A stretch of DNA of 12,456 nucleotides from Methanobacteriota archaeon. GTDB lineage: Archaea; Thermoplasmatota; DTKX01; GCA-020343715. The position numbers and the translations under genes are program-made. Location of the stretch: NCBI GenBank assembly GCA_030594725.1, contig JAUVEQ010000041.1:1-12456 (forward strand). Direction: 5' to 3'. Positions 7,104 through 12,456 of this stretch are shown here, one piece after another (within the stretch, counting starts at the first letter, position 1; every line of letters starts with the position of its first letter). The notes beneath the pieces are model-generated. The model ran no database searches. It was not told the DNA's origin and saw only the letters and a list, made by a program, of their open reading frames with translations.

Positions 7104-7560
7104 TCCGTTAGAATCGATCATTGGATTCCTATGATCAAACGCAGACCCGACCGAACTCAGTTCTGGAGATGGATCATCGCCAACGCAAGCATGCCGATGA
7201 GCAGCATCCTGCACCGACCCTCTATCTGCTCCATCGGACGCCCCCCGCTCTTCGACATCCCGAGGTTCTATCGGGATGCCAAGCAGCATTTCGGTTTAGG
7301 AAGGTGTCAGATGAAGAGCGCGGAGGGTACCAAGGGGCACTGGTATCTCATTCTGTTGATTTACTCCTTGCTCAGGTTGTTGAGTGCCCAGCATGGGTCG
7401 AAGGTGCGCTCCGGTGAGGGCGGGCTGTCACGCTCGGTGAATGCCAGCGGCCCTTGAAGAACGAAGCGCTGTACGACCTCCTGGCGTTCATCATCCGTCA
7501 TATTCTGGGTGACGAAGGGTTGCAGGCTCGTCCCCAACAGAGTCGCTCCCATGCCCCGAG
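7104..7560 (+). pseudogene. Decayed transposase C-terminus, IS4 type (IS701-like), frameshifted
   Basis: The plus strand from about 7104 reads RPDRTQFWRWIIANASMP, then FYRDAKQHFGLGRCQMKSAE and GTKGHWYLILLIYSLLRLL. These match, from memory, the C-terminal region of IS4/IS701-type DDE transposases (a WRWIVTN strand, a Y-R-x3-E..K helix, and an HWYLVFLAYSLL helix). The frame closes with TGA near 7455 and continues one frame over from about 7454 with KNEALYDLLAFIIRHILGDEGL, so there is a frameshift. The N-terminal two thirds are missing (in-frame stop just before 7104). The Glu expected just before FYRDAKQ appears replaced by Pro in DIPRFYRDAK, so the fragment is inactive. The 23-nt repeat begins just after its end. 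A 63-codon minus-strand frame (7361-7552) is its antisense. Confidence 0.65.
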
Positions 7561-7563
7561 GAG

Positions 7564-7586
7564 ACCTTTCGGAGGAGAGGAGGGGC
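7564..7586 (+). repeat. 23-nt direct repeat, copy 2 (right edge of the lower-GC block)
   Basis: Identical to 1745-1767. It lies between the transposase remnant and the convergent pilin gene stop at 7607. The inverted arm found at copy 1 is missing here, although GTGT recurs one base after the repeat in both. Confidence 0.75.
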
Positions 7587-7606
7587 TGTGTGGTCCCGTC
7601 GCACCC

Positions 7607-8143
7607 TCACGTGAAGTTGGTGGGCAGGGTGATCCTTCCGATGATGTCGTTCTCGAACAGGATCTCCAGGGTGGCGCCCTCGTAGGAGATGTCCATGCCC
7701 GTGATCTTTATCGAATCGCCCGGGGTCATCTTCGGGTCACCGATGGTGACGTCGACGTACCAGAACTCGGTCTCGATCGGTGACTCGTCGTCGTAGGTGC
7801 TGGTCGAGTCGTCGGAAAGTTCCGTGACGGTGTGCATCACGCTGCCGTTCATGCTCTTCATGAAGACCTTCACGGTGCTCCAGGTCACCTTCTGGTTGTC
7901 CAGGGTGAGGGTGAGGATGTCACAGGTCGCATCCCACACGATCGTGCCGTTCCTGTCGTACTGCTGCACCCTCGGGGTAGAGAGCTTGGCGGTGACCTTC
8001 TGCTCGTCCGGGACGTTGGAGATACCCGACACGATGATCAGGACCACGACAGCCAGAACGATGGTGATGGCCACCATGAGGAGCTCACCGATTATTGATG
8101 ACACTCCGCTGGCATCCTGGTGAAATCGTACCGGTGCATGCAT
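7607..8143 (-). CDS. Archaeal type IV pilin (class III signal peptide)
   Basis: Archaeal pilins form adhesive or surface filaments after prepilin peptidase cleavage. Of 178 residues, the first 13 are polar and basic, and DASG|VSSIIGELLMVAITIV fits the class III site, with Glu seven residues after the predicted cut at Gly13/Val14. A single hydrophobic helix runs from 14 to about 40. The rest is a beta-rich Thr/Asp domain ending RITLPTNFT. The ATG at 8143 has TTGAGG upstream with 4-nt spacing. TTTAAA at 8198-8203 (minus strand) is a good TATA box. Codons are GC-ending, unlike the genes at 1.9-6.9 kb. No assembly ATPase or peptidase is in the window. Confidence 0.88.
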   Translation of the reverse strand: MHAPVRFHQDASGVSSIIGELLMVAITIVLAVVVLIIVSGISNVPDEQKVTAKLSTPRVQQYDRNGTIVWDATCDILTLTLDNQKVTWSTVKVFMKSMNGSVMHTVTELSDDSTSTYDDESPIETEFWYVDVTIGDPKMTPGDSIKITGMDISYEGATLEILFENDIIGRITLPTNFT

Positions 8144-8196
8144 TTGTCCTCAACCACCTCGCAGATACGGACGTTCTTTTTTATCTCTCGGAGCCG

Positions 8197-8204
8197 ATTT
8201 AAAG
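8197..8204 (-). promoter_or_regulatory. TATA box of the pilin gene
   Basis: The minus strand reads CTTTAAAT; transcription would start about 8173, leaving a leader of about 30 nt that contains the GAGG ribosome-binding site. No other gene lies between 8144 and 8259. Confidence 0.5.
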
Positions 8205-8259
8205 ATATTGAGCACGATTAACCTTTCGGTGCCATGTTTGCCCGTGATAATCATGTTGT

Positions 8260-8478
8260 CTACGGTGATTCCACCTCGCATTCCTTGTCCTTGCCCAGCA
8301 TGCAAGTGATCACGGTGAGGAGGCCGAAGAGGAGGAAGATGAAGCCTAACCCAAGGAAGGTCGGGAGGCCCTGCCACCGACTTCCATCGAGGGCGATGAT
8401 ATGCAGGATTATGAGCACGATCCCCACGACGAGCATGATGTAGCCTGCCATCTTCCTGGTCATCTCCATGATGTTCAC
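8260..8478 (-). CDS. Small two-helix membrane protein, unknown function
   Basis: 72 residues with two hydrophobic helices (about 11-28, MAGYIMLVVGIVLIILHII, and 37-59, LPTFLGLGFIFLLFGLLTVI) joined by a short polar loop, DGSRWQG. The acidic tail is KDKECEVESP. The chosen GTG at 8478 lies only a few bases from the start predicted from TTTATG at 8507-8512 (minus strand), consistent with a leaderless mRNA; an ATG at 8469 would lose three residues. There is no Shine-Dalgarno sequence. A longer overlapping frame (8150-8491) has an Arg/His/Pro-rich translation and is taken as a shadow. It lies upstream of the pilin in the same orientation but has its own spacing and probably its own promoter. Confidence 0.7.
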   Translation of the reverse strand: MNIMEMTRKMAGYIMLVVGIVLIILHIIALDGSRWQGLPTFLGLGFIFLLFGLLTVITCMLGKDKECEVESP

Positions 8479-8506
8479 GTTCCGCGTTCAATACTCACGG
8501 CCCCCA

Positions 8507-8512
8507 CATAAA
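8507..8512 (-). promoter_or_regulatory. TATA-like box for the small membrane protein gene
   Basis: The minus strand reads CGTTTATG; the expected start falls near 8483, about 5 nt from the GTG, which suggests leaderless expression. The sequence from 8513 to 8649 holds no gene that I can support. Confidence 0.35.
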
Positions 8513-8649
8513 CGATTCTGCCCAAATCTCACAGAAGCGGAATAACCGCGCGTCCGAATCCAGCGGGGGATCTCCATGTGAAACGGAGGGGTGTTCGACG
8601 CTCGCCGATGTGAATAACTACTGGCCGCTCGAGGGGTAGATAAAGCTTC

Positions 8650-8683
8650 AGTGGAAAAATACGCATATATATAGTTTTCCACT
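8650..8683. repeat. 9-bp inverted repeat enclosing an AT-rich TATA-like core
   Basis: AGTGGAAAA at 8650-8658 is exactly complementary to TTTTCCACT at 8675-8683. The 16-nt spacer contains ATATATATA (8665-8673). The symmetry around a potential TATA box suggests an operator or a bidirectional promoter. From 8684 to 8870 no gene is evident; a T6 run lies at about 8831-8836. Confidence 0.6.
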
Positions 8684-8860
8684 CCATTCCAGGCACCGAG
8701 AACTACTCAGTTCCGGGTAGGGTTCCTGACCGGCCGCAAGCATCATTTATGTTAAGTTCCCCGGCCTTCCGACGAACGAAATCGCATTCGAACGAGTGAT
8801 TTCTTGATTTCTATTAAACGAGATAGGAGCTTTTTTGGGAGGGTCTCCACATGAAACGTC

Positions 8861-8880
8861 AATCGTAAAGGATATATATG
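8861..8880 (+). promoter_or_regulatory. Archaeal promoter (BRE-like purines plus TATA box) for the structured RNA
   Basis: GTAAAGGA is followed by TATATATG at 8873-8880. Initiation about 25 nt downstream falls near 8900-8903, which is where the first helix of the RNA (8903-8907 with 8933-8937) begins. The agreement of promoter geometry and helix start supports both calls. Confidence 0.5.
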
Positions 8881-8899
8881 AAATAGGACGTATGGAGAG

Positions 8900-9740
8900 T
8901 TTGCAGTCGCGGGGGGCGAACAGCCCTCTTATACTGCCGATACAAGGATCGGATAAAACGCGATAATTCGCAGCGTGCATTTCGGTGCACAACGCGTTTC
9001 ATTGCGTTCCGGACCAACGTTCGCTCGACCCATGATCGATGGGCGCAGGGCTTCGGCCCCGCACTTTTTCGGTCGCGGACCGGGTTGTTGGACCGGATGA
9101 CACGCTCTAGCACGCGAGGATGGTCCTCCATCCCTCTGGGGTTGTGCTTGCACTGCCCCTTGGGACGTGACCCTCCGTTCCCGTGCTCGACACCTGGCGG
9201 TCGCCCGTCCCTCGCTTCGGCGAGGAATGGAAGACCGTTTTGGACCGAGCACCGTCGTCTCGCCTTCGGGCTTGGCGCCGGGGGACGCGTCGTCGAGGCA
9301 ACCCCGCCCGACCTCCCCTTCGGGGGAGTGACGACGGATCCGCCCCTGCGGGAGCTGGGATGTGCCGATCCTACACGCGCCCAGGCATGGCGACCTGAGC
9401 CAAGGACGCGGCTTCGGCCGTTCCCAAGGCTCGGAACGTCGGACCGTGACACCTGGACCCGCTTCGGTGGGACCTACCGTCATGATCCGAACATCCGGTC
9501 GCAACACCGGGATCGACCTCGGTCGGACCCACCGTTGTGGACGGGACGTCCAGTTGCTGCCCAACGGACCGGCCTCGGTCGGCCCATTGACATCGACCCA
9601 GACGTCTGGTCGCCCAAGACCCCCTCGGTTTCGGCCGTTCGGGTCGAAAGGTGATCGATGGCCGTCGCCCGGACGCCCCGTGCGTCCGCATGGGACCCTG
9701 CCGCGATTTCGGTCGCACTAGAGTTCCATGCGGTGGTCAC
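8900..9740 (+). ncRNA. Large, unrecognised structured RNA, about 0.84 kb
   Basis: There is no credible protein in any frame, but hairpins are near continuous. Examples: 8912-8917/8923-8928; 8956-8962/8993-8999 enclosing 8975-8980/8985-8990; 9008-9018/9087-9097 (10 of 11 pairs) closing three hairpins; 9118-9123/9128-9133; 9183-9189/9246-9252 enclosing 9210-9215/9220-9225; 9252-9259/9330-9337 enclosing 9313-9318/9323-9328; 9397-9401/9428-9432; 9618-9622/9641-9645; 9670-9676/9682-9688; 9703-9707/9712-9716. Nine loops are UUCG closed by C-G or U.G (starting at 8981, 9052, 9216, 9265, 9319, 9413, 9463, 9630, 9708). U.G or G.U pairs at 8980/8985, 9461/9468, 9629/9634 and 9707/9712 pair only on the plus strand. 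I saw no RNase P, SRP, rRNA or group II intron signature. It might be a very long leader of the downstream gene. Confidence 0.6.
9451..9613 (+). repeat. Three diverged hairpin-pair repeats of about 50-60 nt inside the structured RNA
   Basis: Each unit has a 5-bp hairpin with a YUCG loop (9458-9462/9467-9471; 9513-9517/9522-9526; 9569-9573/9578-9582), followed by a second small hairpin (9484-9500; 9538-9552; 9595-9611), the first and third units ending GGTCGC. Stems are kept by paired changes: the third pair is C-G in unit 1 but G-C in units 2 and 3, and the fourth is G.U, A-U, G.U. Confidence 0.6.
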
Positions 9741-9757
9741 GGAAAAATCGGCGGCAA

Positions 9758-9777
9758 GAGAAGGTCCGGACCTTCTC
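9758..9777. repeat. Perfect 20-bp palindrome
   Basis: GAGAAGGTCCGGACCTTCTC equals its own reverse complement. As RNA it could fold into an 8-bp hairpin with a CCGG loop; as DNA it could be a dimeric protein site. It lies just after the hairpin-dense region. Confidence 0.8.
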
Positions 9778-9781
9778 GATT

Positions 9782-9833
9782 GGGGGGCTTTCCCCCGAAA
9801 CGACCCCGGATCGTGCCGGGGGAAAAGCCCTCC
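9782..9833 (+). other. Long bulged hairpin at the end of the structured region
   Basis: 9782-9797 pairs with 9817-9833: about 16 pairs with a single bulged A at 9823 and one G.U (9784/9831). An inner ACGA/TCGT stem (9800-9803/9811-9814) carries a seven-base loop. It may be the 3' domain of the RNA. A T6 run at 9907-9912 could end transcription. Confidence 0.65.
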
Positions 9834-9900
9834 GCGCCTGCCCTTTTGACCAACTGTACACTGGCAGCGGGTCTGATCTCCTTATCGACAAGGTGGCCAG

Positions 9901-9956
9901 ATATACTTTTTTCAGACCAGAAATGGTAATCGAGTTTGTTACCACACCCGGTAACA
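9901..9956 (+). promoter_or_regulatory. Possible promoter and operator of the PKD protein gene
   Basis: ATATAC at 9901-9906 is a weak TATA box. About 31 nt downstream there is a perfect 7-bp inverted repeat, TGTTACC (9937-9943) with GGTAACA (9950-9956), spacer six. Its place near the expected start suits an operator or a 5' mRNA hairpin. Confidence 0.35.
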
Positions 9957-10052
9957 TATCCGATCGCGGTGTCTCATGAGCGAGGTTTTTTCTGGGGGAA
10001 GGCCCATCGTATCGGTCGCTCGGTGGAGATACCCTTGGGTTGGGAGAGAGGT

Positions 10053-11717
10053 GTGCCGTCCGCATTCGCAATCGCTCTGGCCCTACTGCTGGCCCTCACC
10101 TCCAGCGTGGCAGGCGAGGACATCGAGCCCGACTTCTACGGTATCATGGGCCAGCCCCTCGCCCTTTACGTCACGGTGGACCCTGGGGGCCCGGTGGACC
10201 TCTTCCACTGGGATTTCGATGGTGACGGGGTGTTCGACCTGTCATCGGTCCAGCCGAACGTGACCCACACCTACGACGAGGCGGGGACCTACCAGGCCGT
10301 GCTGAGGGCGAACCTGACCAACGCATCCGTGAAGATGTGGTTGTACACGGTGGAGATAGCACCGCGCAACCAGTTGCCGGTGGTGGTCATCACCGGCCAC
10401 GCCGAGGCTTACGTGAGGACCGACAGGATCACTCCCGTGGAACTGTCGGGCATGGCCGTCGATGACGGTGAGGTCGTCCGCTACGATTGGGACTTCGAGG
10501 GCGACGGTGTGTTCGATTGGAGCTCTCCCGAGGTCCGGAGCGTGAACCACACGTATTCCGAACTGGGCATATTCACCGCCGTGCTCAAGGCCACCGACGA
10601 CCAGGGTGCCGTGGGCGTGGCCACCCTCACCGTGGAGGTGAGGAACCTGGCCCCCCATATAGACCAACGGACCCGCTTGAGCACGAACGTGCCCCAGGTC
10701 TCCTTGAGCATCACTGCCGAGGACCCGGACGGGGAGATCGTCCTGTACACCTGGGACCTGGGCGACGGCTCCGCGCTGGTCAACACCACGGTCCCATCCG
10801 TCACCCACACCTATCCGGACCACGAAAGTTATTACCAGGTCCGGGTCGAGGTGCTGGACGACGATGGTTCATCCTCCACGACCACGTTCATCGTCGAGGT
10901 GTCGAGACCGGACCCGTTCGAGCTTCACAAGGTCGACGCCGGCCCGGACGTGGAGACGGTGGTGGGCAGGCCCGTCCAGTTCCACGTGAACGTCACCGAC
11001 GGCACGGAGGCGATCGTCCACTACTACTGGGACCTGGATGGTGACGCGACGGCGGACGCCGACGGAAGGACCCCGACCTATGTCTACTCCACGGACGGGA
11101 CCTACCATGTCTCGGTCTCGGTGGTGGACGAGTGGGGCTTCGCCGTGAACGACACCCTGGTCGTCACCGTGCATCCCGAGGAGAACGAGGCCCCTGTGCC
11201 CGTGCCCTCGGTCGAGCAATGGGTGAGGCCGGGGCGGAACCTCCGCTTCTCCGAGGTCTCGTACGACCCCGACGGCAGGATCGTGCTGTACCAGTGGGAC
11301 TTCGATGGTGACGGCAAGTTCGACCACGCCGACCCCGACGACGGCAACGTGACCCACCTCTACGTCGAAGAGGGATTGTACGTGGCGGTCCTCCAGGTGA
11401 CGGACAACCGGGGAGAGGTCGCATCCACCTCGGTGACCATCAAGGTGAACACCGACGCTCCGGGGGAGGACGAGGTCGACGACAGCAAGGGCGCGGCCGT
11501 CTGCTGCGTATCCCTGGTGATCGGGATGGTCGTGATCGTATACTGGACGGTCCGCAAGTCGATCGCCAACCCCCGCAAGGACGGCGGACCCGAGGAATCA
11601 TCCGAGGAACCCACCGGGGAACCCACCGAGGCACCTCCCGGGGCGGACACCGATGCCGTCGTCGATGCGGCCGCCGAGGAGCCAGAGGAGGCCTCGGAAG
11701 GTAAACCCTCTGATTAG
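10053..11717 (+). CDS. Secreted, membrane-anchored PKD-repeat surface protein
   Basis: PKD domains are Ig-like beta folds common in archaeal S-layer and adhesion proteins. From GTG at 10053 the protein has 554 residues: signal peptide about 1-21 (hydrophobic core AFAIALALLLALTSSVAG), five PKD domains (about 25-103, 107-197, 205-284, 296-374, 383-466), one TM helix (about 480-500, with a Cys pair) and a Glu/Pro/Asp-rich tail. Each domain has a WDF/WDL-x-GDG-type strand (such as HWDFDGDGVFD and QWDFDGDGKFD) and most have an HTY/HLY strand. GGGAG six bases before the GTG decided the start; the n-region then lacks a basic residue, so GTG at 10023 or TTG at 10035 (adding WER) are alternatives. The open frame back to TTG 9936 is unlikely. 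Codon use is GC-rich. The N-out, C-in topology is inferred. Confidence 0.85.
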   Translation: MPSAFAIALALLLALTSSVAGEDIEPDFYGIMGQPLALYVTVDPGGPVDLFHWDFDGDGVFDLSSVQPNVTHTYDEAGTYQAVLRANLTNASVKMWLYTVEIAPRNQLPVVVITGHAEAYVRTDRITPVELSGMAVDDGEVVRYDWDFEGDGVFDWSSPEVRSVNHTYSELGIFTAVLKATDDQGAVGVATLTVEVRNLAPHIDQRTRLSTNVPQVSLSITAEDPDGEIVLYTWDLGDGSALVNTTVPSVTHTYPDHESYYQVRVEVLDDDGSSSTTTFIVEVSRPDPFELHKVDAGPDVETVVGRPVQFHVNVTDGTEAIVHYYWDLDGDATADADGRTPTYVYSTDGTYHVSVSVVDEWGFAVNDTLVVTVHPEENEAPVPVPSVEQWVRPGRNLRFSEVSYDPDGRIVLYQWDFDGDGKFDHADPDDGNVTHLYVEEGLYVAVLQVTDNRGEVASTSVTIKVNTDAPGEDEVDDSKGAAVCCVSLVIGMVVIVYWTVRKSIANPRKDGGPEESSEEPTGEPTEAPPGADTDAVVDAAAEEPEEASEGKPSD

Positions 11718-11740
11718 ACGCGATGGATATCGTGGAGACG

Positions 11741-11746
11741 TTATAA
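11741..11746 (+). promoter_or_regulatory. TATA-like box for the last gene
   Basis: TTATAA, 23 nt after the PKD gene stop, with an expected start near 11768. This places the hairpin at 11772-11791 at the very 5' end of the transcript. Confidence 0.35.
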
Positions 11747-11771
11747 GCCCAAGTCCAGCTCGTGCCATCGA

Positions 11772-11791
11772 GGAGGTCCTTTGGGACCTCC
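11772..11791 (+). other. Perfect 8-bp hairpin, terminator or 5'-UTR structure
   Basis: GGAGGTCC pairs with GGACCTCC around a TTTG loop. There is no T-run after it. The left arm contains a GGAGG Shine-Dalgarno-like sequence that would be hidden when folded. Confidence 0.6.
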
Positions 11792-11839
11792 CGGGATGGT
11801 GATGCACGCCTGCTATATCTCCGCAGCCCCAGAGCCCGA

Positions 11840-12456
11840 TTGCTCCCCAGAGAGGATGGACAGGCGAGCTTCGCCGTGTTGGCCGTCCTCCTGCTGGTAC
11901 TGTTCACATACAGCCTCGCCCTCATGGGACCTTCCGGGCCCTGGTCCTCCGAAGGGACCTTGGACGGGCCCTCCCTCGGGGAAGCGGAGACGAGCCTGAG
12001 GGAGGCCATCAGCGCGGTCTTGGAGGGCTCGCTGGAGCGGGCGATCGAGATCGCTGCCATCGAGGATGGCGTTGACCTGTCGGGCGCCCTTGACGCCATC
12101 TTCGCATCGCAGCTGCCCACCCGGGTCCCGAAGCATGCCGGGGGCTTCAGCATCCGGCTTGAGCGTGCCTGGGCGGGCCTGAGGGCCACGGGTCGTGAGC
12201 CATTCTCCCGGGGGGTCCCGGCGAGTGCATGGGGACCCTTCGCCCGCGTCGAGGTGGCCCTGTCGTGTCCCGCATTCGAGGGCAACGGGCCCATCAGGTT
12301 GTCGATGGAGGTCCTGGGTCCGATGACCTCTCCCAATGCCATCGTCGCGGAGGCGGGCTCCATCATCCATGCCCTCTCCGACGATGGGGGTCCCGTGGCC
12401 TTCGCGGCTCGGAACGACCTGTGGGAGCTTGCCCTGGGCAGGACCCTCCGGGGGGA
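11840..12456 (+). CDS. Membrane-anchored secreted protein with pilin-like N-terminus (partial, runs off the window)
   Basis: An uninterrupted plus-strand frame reaches the window end: about 205 residues from the TTG at 11840, which is only a tentative start. The N-terminus LLPREDGQASFAVLAVLLLV gives a short basic/acidic segment, REDGQ, and one hydrophobic helix of about 20 residues, like archaeal class III (pilin-type) signal peptides. The exported part continues with helical EAETSLREAISAVLEGSLER and then mixed sequence, including FARVEVALSCPAFEGNGPIR. The frame is open upstream past a GTG at 11762, but no in-frame ATG or Shine-Dalgarno sequence is visible. Codons are strongly GC-ending. The function is unknown; the neighbouring PKD protein and pilin suggest a cell-surface assembly. 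The long minus-strand frame 11440-12366 is a shadow. Confidence 0.6.
   Translation, partial: MLPREDGQASFAVLAVLLLVLFTYSLALMGPSGPWSSEGTLDGPSLGEAETSLREAISAVLEGSLERAIEIAAIEDGVDLSGALDAIFASQLPTRVPKHAGGFSIRLERAWAGLRATGREPFSRGVPASAWGPFARVEVALSCPAFEGNGPIRLSMEVLGPMTSPNAIVAEAGSIIHALSDDGGPVAFAARNDLWELALGRTLRG

Noticed and set aside
7035..7289. 84-codon minus-strand frame ending in a Phe run
   Set aside because: The Phe run comes from the A-tract at 7036-7046, and most of the frame is antisense to the transposase remnant.
7361..7552. 63-codon minus-strand frame after the pilin gene
   Set aside because: It is antisense to the transposase remnant, whose plus-strand reading gives recognisable family motifs, and it has no ribosome-binding site.
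8150..8491. 113-codon minus-strand frame overlapping the small membrane protein
   Set aside because: It is rich in Arg, His and Pro with no membrane or domain pattern, while the other frame gives two clean transmembrane helices.
9451..9613. CRISPR array
   Set aside because: There are only three units, the repeats are diverged rather than identical, and no unique spacers of constant length or cas genes are present.
8859..9721. Several open frames of 70-210 codons on both strands within the hairpin-rich region
   Set aside because: Their translations are dominated by Arg, Pro, Gly and Ser with no domain, and open frames are expected by chance in such GC-rich DNA. The RNA pairing, including wobble pairs, explains the sequence better.
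8900..9740. RNase P RNA, SRP RNA, rRNA or group II intron as identity of the structured RNA
   Set aside because: I looked for the RNase P conserved GAGGAAAGUCC-type box, the SRP helix 8 loops and an intron domain V, and saw none on either strand. This is visual only; a covariance-model search would decide.
9936..10052. TTG-initiated 39-residue extension of the PKD protein
   Set aside because: It would bury the signal peptide about 40 residues in. The GGGAG-spaced GTG at 10053 gives a normal secretory N-terminus.
11440..12366. 308-codon minus-strand frame at the right end
   Set aside because: It overlaps the end of the PKD gene and the plus-strand gene with its hydrophobic N-terminal helix and GC-ending codons. 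Its translation is Arg/Pro/Ser-rich and looks like an antisense shadow.

Overview
The window is archaeal and most likely from a Thermoplasmata-type lineage. It carries an archaeal Cbf5/TruB - cytidylate kinase - DUF106 (EMC3/Oxa1-like) cluster, a TrmB-family regulator, a type IV pilin with a class III signal peptide, a PKD-domain surface protein, and TATA-box promoters, one of them apparently leaderless. No tRNA, rRNA or CRISPR array was seen. The species cannot be named from the sequence.

Layout. Positions 1-1661 (minus strand) hold a GC-rich housekeeping operon read DUF106 -> cmk -> cbf5/truB, with cbf5 running off the window. Positions about 1.75-7.59 kb look different: codon third positions are less GC-rich and a 23-nt perfect direct repeat lies at each edge. 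This block holds a minus-strand series: a possible small gene, a trmB-like regulator, two paralogous 64-residue zinc-ribbon proteins, cis-prenyltransferase (uppS), a cobalamin-type radical SAM protein whose ATG overlaps the uppS stop, and a multi-pass membrane protein. The right edge carries a frameshifted remnant of an IS4-type transposase. The simplest reading is an acquired isoprenoid or lipid module with its own regulator.

Positions 7.6-8.5 kb (minus) encode a type IV pilin and a two-helix membrane protein. From about 8.9 to 9.74 kb there is no credible protein. Instead there is a dense series of GC-rich hairpins, many capped by UUCG loops, with G.U pairs that fit only the plus strand. 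An archaeal TATA box sits about 25-30 bp before the first helix. I read this as a large structured non-coding RNA of roughly 0.8-1.0 kb that I do not recognise; it is the most striking item here. It is followed by a 20-bp palindrome and a long bulged hairpin (9758-9833).

From 10 kb to the end (plus strand) there is a signal peptide-five PKD domains-TM surface protein, then the start of a second membrane-anchored, pilin-like secreted protein cut by the window edge. The RNA therefore lies between divergently oriented cell-surface genes.
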